DNA from: Voacanga thouarsii
Lineage: Eukaryota; Streptophyta; Magnoliopsida; Gentianales; Apocynaceae
Direction: 5' to 3'
DNA: 64,000 bases
Assembly (NCBI GenBank): GCA_026120185.1
Contig: JANUWF010001497.1
Span: 2,406,501 to 2,470,500 of the forward strand
The notes under the pieces: model-generated
Told to the model about the DNA's origin: nothing
What the model saw: the letters and a program-made list of their open reading frames with translations, nothing else
The model's database searches: none
In this document: piece by piece, positions 22,188 through 34,839 of the stretch
How positions within the stretch are numbered: position 1 is the first letter of the stretch
Layout of the letters: every line of letters begins with the position of its first letter
Program-made: the position numbers and the translations under genes

Positions 22188-22840
22188 TCACATGATTCTG
22201 TTAATTCCCAAATCTCTTCTTAGATGATTGAATCTTTCTTCAGCCAGTGGTTTGTGAATATATCTTTTGAGCAATTCCTTGGCATACTTGGCTTGATTTA
22301 GGATGATATCATCGATGGTTTGCTTGGTTTGTAATCCGAGGAAAAAATTAAGTTCTTCCATCATACTCATCTCAATTTCTCGCTGCATTGTCTTGATAAA
22401 TTTCTTACACAGAGAATCATTAGTAACTCCAATGATAGTATCATCAGCATAGATTTAAATAGTAAGATCTTTAGAATTTTCATATTTTAAAGAATAGAGT
22501 GGTATCAATCAATCTGCTTGAAAAATCTTTGAAAGTAAAAATCCACTAAGTCTCACATATTAAGCACGAAGAGCTTGTTTTAAACCATAAAGAGTTTTGA
22601 AAAGTTTAAAGACATGGTCTGAAAAATATTCATGAATAAAATCAAAAGGTTGTTCTATATACACTTCCTCTTCAATAAAATCATTAAAAAAAACTCTTAA
22701 TATCCATTTGGTAAAGCATAAAGTTTTTGAATGATGCAAGAATAAGTAGCATTCTAATAGATTCCAATTGAGCAACGGGAGGAAAAGTTTTATTATAATC
22801 GATGCCCTCTTCTTAATTGAATCATTTGGCAACTAATCTG
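22188..22840 (-). pseudogene. reverse transcriptase / RNase H remnant
   Basis: Two minus-strand pieces. 22832-22560 contains EEVYIEQPFDF and LFKTLYGLKQA, conserved in the copia reverse transcriptase palm. 22455-22188 contains YADD in place of the usual YVDD active-site box, then MMEELNFFLGLQ and NQAKYAKELLKR, leading into RNase H. A stop lies just before the YADD segment, and the RNase H part ends early. The enzyme would copy element RNA into DNA; this copy is inactive. Confidence 0.75.
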
Positions 22841-23013
22841 ACTTTATTTTTTATGACAATACCATGCTCATCAAGTTTATTTTTGAAAACCCACTTGGTA
22901 CTAATCAAGTGGTCTTGGAACAAGCTTCCAAACTTAATTTTTCAATTCAAAAATCATTATGCAATGCCACATCAATACAATTAGGTTCAATGTTTGAAAG
23001 TAAGGCAAGGTTG

Positions 23014-23480
23014 TTAACAAAATACCGTCTGGGTTGACTCCGCAGCTAGGATCACCAATGATCTGTTCTTTTGGATGGACAGTTTTGTACTTCCAATCTT
23101 TTGACAGATTCTGATCAGTGTGCTCGACATCTCCTTGCTCACTTTGTTCAACTTGTTGTTCTTCTTCTTTGGCATGTTTGTCAAGTGATGTAGCTTCATG
23201 ATATTCAATACCATTTTTTTTGAGCTACTTACATCATTGTCATCTTTTCGTGCAAGAGATAAGATCCAAGTAAATTTCAAAAAATCATCTACTAATACAT
23301 AAGTGTACTTTTTTTTTACCATCTAGACTAGTGGTCCTCATTGGTCCAAACAAACCTATATATATTAGCCCAAGAGGTTTTGATGTTGAAATCAATTTTT
23401 TAAGATTGAAGATATGTCTCGATTTATTTTCTAAATTGGCAAGTATCACACAATTAGTTTTTGACAAATATCATTTTGGG
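23014..23480 (-). pseudogene. integrase core remnant
   Basis: Minus-strand frames 23467-23285 and 23322-23014 hold LGLIYIGLFGPMRT and YVLVDDFLKFTWIL, the two conserved blocks around the first two catalytic aspartates of copia integrases. The first aspartate position reads G (YIGLFGP), the second is present. A frameshift separates the blocks, and the third catalytic block is not readable. The fragment is inactive. Confidence 0.7.
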
Positions 23481-23539
23481 CAGTTCTTTCTCAAGCTCTT
23501 TTAAGGACAATCTATTTAATAAATCAATAGAGACATAGC

Positions 23540-23950
23540 CTAATCTTCTATGCTAAAGGTAGCCATTAATATCATATATGAAAAAGTATTTTTCTTCATG
23601 AGCAGTAGGATCATCAAGATATAATACATCGACATTACTAATACGGTTGGCAATAAAGATGATTTCATCAATAGAGTTAACAATGATAACGCATGAATCT
23701 TTTTTAAAAATAACCTTATAACCATTGTCACATAAATGATTGATACTAAGCAAGTTGTACTTCAATTTATCAATCAATAATACTTGTTTAATAATGATAG
23801 AAGATCCCTTACCAACATTACCTATACCGAGTATTTTTTCTTTTTCTTTTCTCTAAATGTGACAAACATTTGCAGCTTGAATGTCATCTATTAGTGCAGC
23901 ATTTCCCATCATGTGTCTTGAGCATCCACTATACAAGAACCATTTTGTAG
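23540..23950 (-). pseudogene. protease and GAG-pre-integrase remnant
   Basis: Just left of 23945 the minus strand reads YSGCSRHMMGN, the retropepsin active-site region with the catalytic aspartate replaced by tyrosine. A stop follows, then 23777-23553 reads KLKYNLLSINHLCDNGYKV, the segment that links protease to integrase in copia polyproteins. The combination of active-site loss and stops marks a dead copy. Confidence 0.7.
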
Positions 23951-23975
23951 AGCTCAATTTTTGCAGCTGATGTAC

Positions 23976-24685
23976 CTAGTCATGAGATGGAAGAATAGTT
24001 TTTGGTACCCATATTTTCTTGGGTCCACGGGGATTAGTAGTGGTTTCTCTAATTTTCCAAACTGTTTTTGTACCGAGTTCTACTTTCTTCTTAACATAAT
24101 ACCTAGATGCTTTGTGTCCAAATTTTTCACAATATGTGCAATAAATATGAGTCATGTAAGAAGAAACAACTTTCACAAAGTAAGATCTGTCGTACCAACT
24201 TTATTTTCATGCCTATATCCGAGACCATTTCGATTTCCAGCTACTTGATGTGTTCCAAGAAGTTTTTTGAGTTTTTTTTTTTTTTTGCCATTTGTGAATT
24301 TCTTAATGCATGTGATGAGATCATCAACTTTATTTTTCATGCCATCAAAGTTGCTGACCATAATTTCAAGAGAATGAACTTTGTCACACAAGCATTTGTT
24401 TTCAAGTGACATATAATGCAAAGAAGTTAGGATAACATCATTTTCAACATTTGAGCACATAATAGAATCAAGTAAGACTTTGTTCTCATTCAACAACTTA
24501 GCATTATCATCTAACGAGGAATCTATTTTTATTTTCATCTCCTTGTTTCTCTTAGATAGCCTTTTGAGTTCGTGAAACATGTCAAACAGAAGCTCATTAG
24601 GATCATCAGGCTTTTCACAATCAGAATCATGCAATTCAAATATCGAATTTGAAGAAGTAGGATTTACCTTATCCTTCATGGCCAT
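23976..24685 (-). pseudogene. gag C-terminal region with second, damaged zinc knuckle
   Basis: 24685-24173 encodes a 170-residue helical, charged stretch (SKRNKEMKIKIDSSLDDNAK, SLENKCLCDKVHSLEIM) likely to form a coiled coil. Frame 24176-23976 carries CTYCEKFGHKASRYY, a CCHC-like knuckle whose last cysteine is not in place. Two knuckles separated by a coiled coil are seen in Sirevirus-like gag proteins. The pieces are in different frames. Confidence 0.6.
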
Positions 24686-24766
24686 AAAGCAGATGTTTGC
24701 TTTCTCATTTCCAGATTCACAACTTTCTTTTGTCTCAGATTTAGTTTCGTCCTAAGTCCCAACCAA

Positions 24767-25177
24767 TCATTTTCTTTTCCACTTATTGTGCTTGGCTTCT
24801 CTTTTTTTAGCTATTGGACAATAAGTAATAAAATGCTCCATACTCTTGCATTTGTAGCACTGAGGTTTAGAAGACAAAGTTTTTCCTTTCTTTTTGACAA
24901 ATTTCTTGCCTTTGCTGAAGTTGCCTTTTTTGAACATCTTTTTGAATTTTCTAGCAACCATAGCCCATTCTTCATTGTCCAAATTTGTTTCACAATCATT
25001 TTCAGATTGTTCACTAATAACTTCATCATTTGCAACTTTTAAGGTAGTTTCTCTTTTGCTTCTATCATCTTCATCATGCTCTTGAAACTTTTTCATTTTC
25101 ATTTCATGAGTCAACAAAGAGCTAATATGCTCTTCAGTAGGTAGGTTGTTCAGATTTTTTGATTCCTTTATAGCCAA
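24767..25177 (-). pseudogene. gag zinc-knuckle region
   Basis: A 136-codon minus-strand frame, lysine-rich, with CYKCKSMEHFITYC, a complete C-x2-C-x4-H-x4-C knuckle that in live elements binds the RNA. It is followed by AKKREAKHNKW. It continues the capsid frame at 25648-25190 after a stop or frameshift. Confidence 0.75.
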
Positions 25178-25189
25178 GGTTTTTGGCTG

Positions 25190-25648
25190 CTAATTTTTTG
25201 GTAGAGCATCAAGCAATTTTCTATTTTGCTCTTCGAAAGAATAGATCTTTCCATAGGCCTTTAGACCATTCATGATGTTTATGAAACGAGTGAACAAATC
25301 AGTGATATTTTCATACAGCTTCATAGTGAATAGCTCATAATCATGGACTAACATTCCTAGCTTTGATTCTTTTACTTGATTAGTCCCCTCATGGGTGACA
25401 TCAAGTAGTCTCCACATTTTGTAAGCTGAATTACAACTACTAATACAGTTGTATTCATTTGTATCAAGAGCACAACACAATATGTTCATTTCTTGAAAAT
25501 TCAGAGTCATTTTTGCAATGTCCTCATTATTATATTCGTCACTTTGTTTTGGAACTTTTCTGCTATCAACAAATTTCAATGGGACAAATGGACCATTTTC
25601 AATCAAATTCCATAGATCAAAATTGATTGAGCAAACATAAATCTTCAT
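25190..25648 (-). pseudogene. copia gag capsid region (UBN2-like)
   Basis: A 152-codon open frame on the minus strand beginning MKIYVCSINFDLWNLIENG. It has the conserved tryptophan (YKMWRLLDVTHEGT) and a LGMLVHDYELFTMK motif typical of copia capsid proteins. Its start lies about 150 bases downstream of the primer binding site, the expected place, and the next knuckle domain follows within 13 bases. It is the best preserved coding piece of this element. Confidence 0.78.
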
Positions 25649-25791
25649 TTTGTTTTTCCAGAATGTATAATTGCTTCTATTGAATAAAGACGGTCTATTT
25701 ATAGAAGATCCTTCAATATAAGGTAGAGTAGATGTATTTGCTATATGGATCTTTGCTACAAGGCTGTTAAGCCAAAGATAATATAGACCAG

Positions 25792-25804
25792 CGCTCTAAT
25801 ACCA
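25792..25804 (-). other. primer binding site of the minus-strand copia element
   Basis: On the minus strand TGGTATTAGAGCG begins two bases after the LTR end (TTTATCA). It matches the initiator tRNA-Met site TGGTATCAGAGC with one change. Confidence 0.75.
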
Positions 25805-25806
25805 AT

Positions 25807-27415
25807 TGATAAACCTTAGAGGGGGTGAATAAGATTTATGACAATCAATTTCAAATTTGTAAGGTCTTTTAAACCTTAAAAATAAGAATCAACTAAGTGC
25901 TTGTGCCACAAAAAAAAAAAAAAAATGCATTGTCCGTGCAATTTTGAATATGTTGTTAAAGAACTTTCAAGAACTCCGCTAAAATATTGAAATCAAAATC
26001 TAAAATGAAGCATAAAAAATAGTCTCACTTAATTAACATAAAAGTCTTTGATTAGATCAATAGATGCAAGGAGGAGTGTAATGCTTTCAAGTCGAATACA
26101 TAGTAAAAGCACAAGCATGAACATCAGATTAGCTTCGCAGCAGTAAGAGAGTAGACATGAATCTTTTGAAACACCACTAAATGGTGAGAAGATGGTATTG
26201 TTTTAAAGATAAGCAGTTGAGGCATTAAAGACAGGCTTTCTATAGAGCACAAAGGTCTTTAAAACTGATCAATAATTTGAAATAAAGTTCTTTGATCTAA
26301 TGACCAGTAAAAAGGTAGTAATAAAGTGCAAATAAAATGCAAGAGAGTAGACTCAGTGATTTATAATAGTTTGATCCTCAATTGATCTACATCCACTATC
26401 TTAAATACCCACTTAAGGATTTCAACACAATCACTAAAATATTTTTTTCCAAATCAATGGTGGTAGGCTACACTAATCTTACATAAGAGGATAACCACAC
26501 TTGGTTTTACACCCAACCTCTACAAACACACAATCAAGGTTCACCCTAATCGAGTTTTACACCACAACATTGATACATTTACCAAACAAGGCTTATCCTA
26601 ATTGAGTTTTACACCAAAACCTTGTTACATAACAAATCACAAAAAAAAAATAAAAATAAAAAAAAAAGCAGAAATAGCTCATAGATTGAGCATATATGAA
26701 TAGTTTAACCACCTGTACATTTTTTTACTTTTGGAGTAATTTGATTTCACTTTGAAGCATAATGAAAAGGGAGATTTTTGTATTCTAAAGTGTAAGAGTG
26801 TTTTTGAGAAAGATAACACAAAAATCTACTTTAAAATCAAGTTTTGAAACTTTTTATAAAAGCAAAAAGTAAAGCTCTAATGGCTAAAAATGGCTAGTTT
26901 CACGCGGTTAGATTTTTTAGAGTTTTAGACTCAAAAATCGGACGATGGTGCATCCAAAAGGTGAGTCCAAAATAGCACTTTTGTAGACAGAAATATTTTG
27001 ACACTGTTTACAGAGTTTTGGATGAAGCTTTTGGATGCAGAACCATCCAAACTATTCAATCCAAAATTTTAAAGATTTAAGACATTAAAATCTTTTTGTT
27101 TGTGTGCTTCAAGGTAGAAATAAATTGAATCATAAGGTAAAGAAGATATAGGAATTTGCATAGGTAATACCTTAACAATGATTCATAGTATAAAGTTCTT
27201 CCACAAGGACTTCTTGGCATACAATCTTTTAAGCTTGGTTTTTTACTTGATCACCCATTCTTGGATTTCATTGCTCAAGAGTTACTTAGTAATCTTATTT
27301 GCACACTTTGGAAGAATTGTGGTCAAATATGTCCTATCACATATAGATCACACAGTTAGTCTTTATCAATATTTGTCATAAGTCAAAACACAGGAAAATG
27401 CCCTTAGGGCTAACA
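25807..27415 (-). repeat. 5' LTR of the Sirevirus-like element
   Basis: A 1609-bp LTR, on the minus strand TGTTAGCCCTAAGGGCATT...GGTTTATCA. The start motif and the TTTTACACC/CAAGGTT-type repeats in the middle (26480-26640) fit Sirevirus LTRs. Only this one copy is seen, so its borders rest on the end motifs and the adjoining primer site. Confidence 0.7.
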
Positions 27416-29573
27416 GGATCCTGTTAGTTGTCTTTGCTAGTCTTGAGTTCAAATCCCATTACCTAAGTGTTATTTTTAATTATCCTAACTAATGTTTGAA
27501 TTTTCTTCTTACATTCTATGAAGCTAGGAATGTTGTCTTAGAGAAGACATAATGGTAATGTCCTAACGATGTGATCTTGTTCTAAAAGAAAATTTAGAAG
27601 AGTTTTGGTCTCCATCATTCTAGCAATCTATGTCCTAACCTATTTAAATTCAAAATACTCTTATTTCTTTAATTCTCCTAAATTTTTTATGAAATATCTT
27701 GGATAATTTTAGACTTGAATTTTCGAAAGAAAACTCTAGCTCTTGAGGTAGGAGATGACTGAAATATTGGAGGAAAAATAGCTAGATGGTTTCTAATTAA
27801 ATCACCATAATTTCTTATTCAAAGAACTATGCTTCACTTGTTCTTGTTTTGGTATGAATCTGGAATTTTTTTTCCAGCATTTCCTCTTGGCTGGATGTTT
27901 GAAAAATGCAGCTCATTTGCCTATTATTTTCGTGCTAGCAAGCAACCATATTTGTGTGGGTAAGAAGCTGAAAATTCCTTGGATATTCCTAGCTCATGTA
28001 GTCTCACCAAACTAGAAAATTTTCAACAAGCTACCAAGTGTTTAGACATGGAGGTTGAGCCATCAATCCATGCATAAGATCATCTAAAACTCTCCTCTTT
28101 CTTCTCCAAGATGGTGGTTGGAAAATCACCATTAATGGACCTTCAAACCCTCCTAAGTTTCAGCTTCAAATCCATTTCAAAAGAATTCAAATTTTCGCTA
28201 ACAAATTATCCTAAGTTCTAAGAATTCTTGTAGCTAAATTTCAGAATTCTTTTCTAGCTTGCATAGCAAAGACAAAAATCGATTTCTTTATCATTTCAGC
28301 CACCTTGAAGCCATGGCTGAACATCTTGTCTTCTTCATCAACCTTGGCCATTAGAGCTCCATTAAACCACCTCAAACCTCTCCTAACTTCACTCCATTCA
28401 AAACTTTTCAAACTTGAAAATTAAATCCCGGCTTTTACTTAAACTCTCACCTAGCTAGACTAGTAAATCCGAATTTCTTCCTCTCTTGTACAGCCATTTT
28501 CGGCCAGCCTAAACTTGGGATAATTCTCCATTTCACAACCAAGATATAGCTAGATTAGCAACCCACCATTGAAGGACTAGAGACCTTCAATAAGAAATCA
28601 CCATTAGCAAATCTTCTACTTCAAAAACCTCTACTTTTCTCTCATTTTGAAATTCAAACTAGCTCTAGTCTCTCTCTCTCCCTTGGATAACCGAAACACC
28701 ATCCTCCTAGCAAGGCTATGCGGCCATCACTCGCCCAAAGCTCACTTATCTTCTTCTCTCTTAAGAACACCAAGAATACCAAGAACACATACTACACTTC
28801 TTCAACTTTTAGTCACTCCCAATCATCCCAAATCACTCCAAAATCTCTCAAATCAATTAGGATTCAATCTATACTCATCCATAGTATACTCCATAACACT
28901 AAAACAACTAAAGATGGTTTCTCTTTTGGATCTAACATGTCATTTTGTTCAAGACAAGAAGAACACCAAAAAGGTAAGATGGGACCAATGATTTTATTCT
29001 TCATCTTCCTTTCTTCGCCACCTCTCTCTCTCTCTCGGCCGATCCATTGGTGGTCATCCTTAAACAACCTCAATCAATAGAGGACTCCTCAAGGCTCAAG
29101 GGTCTTCATTTGACAAGACAACATCTTCAACTCCAATGATCATTAAGCAAGTATTTCTACTATAACATTCTTCTAATTTTTGAACTCAAGACTTCTAGAT
29201 GATGAAATTAATATGTTGATTTAATATTGTTGGGATGGAGATATGTATGTGGGTGAATAGAATAATTTTAAGATATGAATATGGAAATGGATATTGGGGC
29301 TTATGAATTATTGTTGGATTATGCTTTAGGATCATTATATGCTCATTAAGTACATTATGAATAGTTAGCTTTATGTTACTAGTATGGATGTTGTGATGAA
29401 TGATGAAAATTGCACCATCGTTGTTTTGATTATGCTTCTATGATGTTGTTTTTGACATTAAATACCTTGATAATATTATTGTTAGTATAGTACCACCCTT
29501 ATTGTGGTAAATATTATTACAATTCTATTTTTGCACAAATCAACATTTTCTTTATTAAATATATGTGTGTTTG

Positions 29574-29617
<44 letters not shown>
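29574..29617. repeat. (CA)n microsatellite
   Basis: A 44-base CA run in family-L copy B. Together with the following TTA/TTG array it produces a spurious frame. Confidence 0.95.
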
Positions 29618-29618
<1 letters not shown>

Positions 29619-29685
29619 TACCTTTCTAAATTTCTAATACTAGTGATATCACGATGGTCATTAAAAATTATTTTTAGAGCTACTT

Positions 29686-29716
29686 TATTATTATTATTAT
29701 TATTATTATTATTGTT

Positions 29717-29753
<37 letters not shown>
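29686..29753. repeat. (TTA)n(TTG)n microsatellite
   Basis: A TTA run changes by point substitution into a TTG run of similar length. It is specific to copy B and is followed by AT-rich sequence with many TTATTA words to about 30100. Confidence 0.95.
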
Positions 29754-29754
<1 letters not shown>

Positions 29755-31447
29755 CAATAATATTATTAGTATCGTTATTTAATTTAATTTATTAATTTCG
29801 GTCAACAATAATATTTTTAGAATTAATAATTACTTAAAATATTATTATTTTATTAGATAAATAAATAGTAATCTTTTTATTAAGCATTATTAAATATAAA
29901 TAATAATATTTGGAATTAATTAATATTAATATCTTTTATATTCATATTATTATTGATTATTCTTACTAAAACTTTTATCTACACTTATATATTATTTATA
30001 ATAATAAATAATAAATAATAACTATTATTTATTATTAATATTATTTATAATTTATTATTATTTAATAAATAATTATTGTTATAATTTATTATTTGTTATT
30101 TATAACGCCTATTTATATTGGCATATCAAATTATTCTTATTCTATAAATTAATAACAAATCCCAAAATACCTTACCGATTAATTTTAGAACTCCTAAGAC
30201 ATTATTGTCATAATTGGATATTGTAACTAGTTGAACTTAAGTATATTAGGTTGGGAGTTATTTATTTGAGTAATTGTTGCTTGGATGTGAGGTGACTTAT
30301 ACCCTATATTTACTCCTGATGGGGCTAGATTGCCTTGAGCAAACTTGGAAGACTATTGTGTCAATGGAAAGCAAGAGATTAGGTAAGTCCTTGCATAAAA
30401 CTGTTTGAAGATCAAAAATCACTTCGGCAAGTCAAAATGTGTTGTATACGTGGAAATGTACTTGGCATGCAATTATGGATAATTTTCTTTTCCTTTTCCG
30501 TTTGATCAAACAATTTCAAGTTGAGCAAGTAATTTTAAGCCAAATGCTAAACTGTTTCTAAAAAGCAACCTTGACAAGAATTTTGTAAACTATAATTGCT
30601 ATTTCAAAGAAAATACATTGGATGATTCTTCTTTTCTCAAAAGGGATAAATACAATGTTGAGTACTCAATAAGGGTAGACTACTAGGATTAGTCTTTGAA
30701 GGGCTAGGATAAGTCTCTCAATACATGGCCATATTTGAGGGATGAGTTCTTCCCGGATAGGACTCCAGTTTTGTAGATCATACCGGTCCGAGTTAGCAAG
30801 TATAGTTCAAGTGGGCTGTGTATTTTCGGAATGAACAACTAATAAGTTTGGGTTTAGAGATGGAGGGGTATCTTACCCGGTAGACCGTACACCTACTTTG
30901 TGTCAGAATGCACAAAGTGTGGCATCCTGAACATTCTTTTGTCATGGTGCACAAAGTATGGTGTCATGTCTACTTCTTTTGAATGATTGCTTTTATTTTA
31001 TACAATGTATGACATTCTAAAGGAAAACATCACTCCCTGCTTTGCGAAATTTATTCGTGACTTGCCAGCATTTTACTTTTATAAATGTTTCTCAACTTGC
31101 ATACATGAATTATTTTTCCTGAAATACTTTGAGCACACATGGGTTTACTGAGATTTATTTCTCACCACCTTATTATACCATGTTTTTAGGTCGATCTTGC
31201 TATGAAGGTTGAATGATTAGTGTTGCTTTTCAATGAAGACTTATTTTGATTGTATTTCATTTTGAGAGACTCTAGTTGACATTTGTTTGTTTTAAGACTT
31301 ATTCATATATTGTTTTAATTCTTAATAAGTTTAAATTTAGATCGTTTCTTTCATTTCTTTTGTGAGTCCTAATTATAAAGACCCCTTGTCCTAAGGACAG
31401 GGCGACATCCCTGATCCTATTAGGATATGTAGGTAGTGGGTGTTACA

Positions 31448-32290
31448 TGGTATGTATCAGAATTGGTCATTTAACTTGTTAGCATGATTTCTTTGCTTCG
31501 TTGTGAATGAAAATCTTGTTTTCCTTCTCTTTTTAATTGAAATATCAAAATTTTGTCTATCTTATGGAACTTAACAATTAAGATGTATTAGTATACAGAG
31601 GTCTTTGATTATGAAAAGTTCATTCAAATTTTCGATTAATGAGCATAATGCTTTGGTGTTTACATTATTTTTGTAAATTTCAATCAAATATGAATATGCA
31701 ATTTACATATTTTTGTATTTGGTCGAAGAGTGAAGCTGAAAAGTAAATCACAAATAAAATATGTTATCTTCTTCAAAATAAGGCATTGCACAATAAATTA
31801 ATTATATTTGAAAGACAATTAAATTAGTTGTAAGAATGTCCAAGTGATGTTAGAAGGTTTGATGGCCAAAAAGAGAAAACTGCTTTTAGTGTAGGCAGGG
31901 GGCGGGGGAGGGGGTGGGTATGGAAAATAAAAATAATATGTGGGCTGACACACAAGAAATTGAAAAGCCAAAGAGGCCTTCAGGGCCATATTTCATGTTC
32001 ATATGAGTCCCTACGAGAATAATTAGAATTTATTCATGGTATGGAATTAGTCTTTTGTTCTTACACCTTTTCAATTGATAAGTTGTAGATACTATAACCT
32101 TATGAAAGTTTAAAATTTCAGGGATGAATGTGTGAAATTACAGGAATGTAGTAGCCAAAAAACCAAAGGCAGGCGGAAGAAGGTAAAAAGAAAAAAAAGA
32201 TAAATACAATAATATTGGCATATGTTTGTGGCTTCCCTTGAGCTTGTTTCCTTAATTATTAGTTACTACGGCATAATACAATCATATGCC
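31448..32290. other. unassigned AT-rich sequence
   Basis: No open frame, repeat or TE end is recognised between family-L copy B and the minus-strand LTR. The only marked feature is the G-rich tract at 31898-31918. Confidence 0.45.
31898..31918 (+). other. potential G-quadruplex
   Basis: Three runs of five G and one run of three G, separated by single bases C, A and T. This satisfies the G3+N1-7 quadruplex pattern with one-base loops in otherwise AT-rich DNA. Function is unknown. Confidence 0.6.
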
Positions 32291-32732
32291 TGTTGGAATC
32301 ACAAACACATAATATAATCTATAAACACATAAAAACAAATCATAACTTTATAGACATGATTTTCAAAATATGACATAAGAAACTTTTAGTCTTGTGGTAA
32401 TATTCTAAACCTCTTTGTCTATTTCAGTGTAATCTTCTAAGATTAGAAAATTGTTTGTCGTATTTTTTTTTCTCTTTATTAAGGGTAGACTCACAAAAAC
32501 TCTAAGACAACATAAGAAAATGTCTATTGTTTCTTACGTACATTGAAATATAGTCTTAAACTAATAGGTATAATTGGCTATATCCAACTCTATTCACTTG
32601 TTTTACACTATCTCAAATACGAATATTAATAGAGTATGCAAAAATAGATAACTCGAATGGAACTATTTTCACTTATCTTATTCTATTTCAAATATGATTT
32701 TTAGTTTCCTGCAACTTATCATGATAAATTAT
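32291..32732 (-). repeat. copia-type LTR (family C), minus strand, segment 3 of 3
   Basis: Read on the minus strand this is the 3' third of an LTR related to the one at 48878-50251: the TGATTTGT-like, AATTTTCTAATC, GAGTCTACCC and GTGAAAATAGTT blocks align in order with 49870-50250. The LTR ends at 32291 (minus ...GATTCCAACA). It is interrupted after 32732 by CACTA-1. Confidence 0.8.
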
Positions 32733-32749
32733 CACTACAAGAAAGTCAG

Positions 32750-33625
32750 CAAATTGCGACGGATTTTTGCGACGGACAAAATCCGTCGCAAAATTTGCGA
32801 CGGATCACCGACGGAAAAAATGATTAAGGGATATAGTTGACTGGCCCTCGCAAATCCTTCGCTAATTTTGCGACGGATTTGCGACGGAAATTATTTGTGA
32901 CGGATTTAGATATTCCGTCGCAAATCCGTCTCAAAATTAGCGACGGATTTGCGACGGAAATTGTTTGTGACGGATTTAGGGATTCCGTCGCAAATCTGTC
33001 TCAAAATTAGTGACGGATTTGCGACAGAAATTATTGAAAAATAAAAAAAATGAAGTAAATTTTTTTTTAAAAAAAAATGCTCTAGCTCATCCATCGCAAA
33101 ATTAGTGACGGATTTAGAGATTCCGTAGCAAATCCGTCTCAAAATTAGCGACGGATTTGTGATGAAAATTATTTTTCTAATAAAAATTTGAAGTAAAAAA
33201 TTAAAAAAAAATGCTCTAGCTAATCCGTCGCTAATTTTGCGACAGATTTGTGAAGGAAATTGTTTGCGACGGATTTGCGACAGAAATTATTTGTGATGGA
33301 TTTAGATATTTCGTCGCAAATCTGTCTCAAAATTCGTGACAGATTTGCAACGGAAATTATTGAAAAATAAAAAAAAATGAAGTAAAAAATTTTTAAAAAA
33401 TGCTCTAACTAATTTGTCGCAAAATTAGCGACGGATTTGTGACGGAATTATTTGTGACGGATTTAGAGATTCCGTAGCAAATCCGTCTCAAAATTAGCGA
33501 CGAAAATTATTTTTCTAATAAAAAATTGAAGAATTTTTTTTAAAAAAAAATTGCTCTCGCTAATCCATCGCAAACTCTCACTAATTCGTCGCAAAAGTAG
33601 AGACGGATTTGCGACGGATTTGTGT
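32750..33625. repeat. CACTA-1 left subterminal repeat array
   Basis: Dozens of GCGACGGA and inverse TCCGTCGC motifs, often paired as palindromes such as TTAGCGACGGATTTGCGACGG, are spread over about 870 bases between AT-rich spacers. In CACTA elements such subterminal motifs bind the TNPA-type protein. Several units have CG changed to TG or CA, as expected from methylated-cytosine decay. Confidence 0.85.
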
Positions 33626-33869
33626 TTTCTATAAAATGAAGTTTTAAAAAAATTATCGCTGTAAATAATTTTAATCTAAAACATTTAAAGTTATTAAGGT
33701 TTTTTTTTGGTATAATTTTGTATAGTATATCCACATGAGTGTTCTTATCATATAATATGTCCATGATTTTCTTACTAATATTCCTTATTGTATAAAATAT
33801 TCTTACATGTTCTTTATAGATAATTTTACAAATTGAGTAATAAGGAGTTTCATTAATTATTAAGAAAAC

Positions 33870-34187
33870 TTCATAAATATATATATATATATATATATAT
33901 GTATATGAATATGTGTGTGTGTGTGTGTGTATACACGTAAATAAAATATTTTGATTAAAATGGTCAAATATTTTTTGTACATTATGTTTTTTTTATCTCT
34001 AACTTAATTATTCTTAAAAAAGAATTGATACAAATTTAAAATAGAATGTAATATTTTTGTATAAAAATATATGTGTGTATTAAAATTTTTTTAAAGATAT
34101 GATATATATTTTTTCTTTTTTGGATAACAACATCAGTGCAATTAACTATATTACCGTGACATTAATTAATAAGAAAATTTTAGTAAT

Positions 34188-34234
<47 letters not shown>

Positions 34235-34425
34235 TTATATGAATATATGAATATATATATATATATTTATATACGTATATGAATATGTGTGTGCGTATCT
34301 ATACATATAAATAAATATTTTTGTGTGTGTGTATATATAAATATATAATATGAATATATATCTATGTGTGTGTGTGTGTGTGTGTGTACTTTAATATATA
34401 TGGTGTGTGTGTGTCTATGTATAAA

Positions 34426-34465
<40 letters not shown>

Positions 34466-34620
34466 CACACACACACACACATTTGTTCATATATATTTGT
34501 GATTATGTTTGTATATGTGTGTGTGGGTTATATTGTGTATGAATTTATGTATATATTTATATATATATATACATATATATGTAAAAATCATTTAATAAAA
34601 AAGATAGTATATAAATATAC
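33870..34620. repeat. AT/GT microsatellite cluster
   Basis: Alternating (TA)n, (GT)n and mixed TATATG runs, including GT at 34190-34226 and TA at 34430-34463. It is a low-complexity block inside CACTA-1, matched in position by AT-rich blocks in CACTA-2 (45300-45890) and CACTA-3 (56560-57200). Confidence 0.9.
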
Positions 34621-34839
34621 AAAAATATTTTTTTAATTTTGAATATATAGTTTTATATTGAATTTATATATACAAATTTTTGTTGTGTAGTCCGTGGTTA
34701 ATCTTTGATTATTTGTCACGAAATCCCAAAATTACTATTAATTCCTGACAAATTCGTGATATTTTTTTAATTTTTTTCCAATTTTTTAAAGATAATTTTA
34801 ATATATATATATATATTTTCCATCACTTTTCTTCTTTCC

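Larger units (their letters stand above)
19921..27415 (-). mobile_element. Sirevirus-like Ty1/copia retrotransposon, decayed
   Basis: Read on the minus strand the order is LTR (27415-25807), primer site, gag with zinc knuckle, a coiled-coil-like region with a second knuckle, protease, integrase, reverse transcriptase/RNase H, an additional downstream frame, and a polypurine-like tract. This order and the extra 3' frame fit Sirevirus/Maximus-type copia elements. The LTR start TGTTAGCCCTAAGGGCATT also fits that group. Every domain carries stops or frameshifts. No second LTR is recognised on the left. The element truncates family-L copy B at 27436. Confidence 0.75.
27436..31447 (+). repeat. family-L LTR, copy B (5'-truncated)
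   Basis: Begins inside the LTR at AGTCTTGAGTTCAAATCCC (matches 5683 onward) and ends GTAGGTAGTGGGTGTTACA. About 300 bases of its start are missing next to the Sirevirus-like LTR. It is uninterrupted where the solo LTR (27742-27746) and the hAT-like element (about 31117) sit in the other copies, so it serves as the empty-site reference. It contains TTGAGTACTCAATAAGGG and GGACAGGGCGACATCC near the 3' end. There is no internal retroelement coding next to it. Confidence 0.8.

Noticed and set aside
32906..33142. A 78-codon minus-strand frame
   Set aside because: It is a translation of the GCGACGGA repeats in the CACTA-1 left array.
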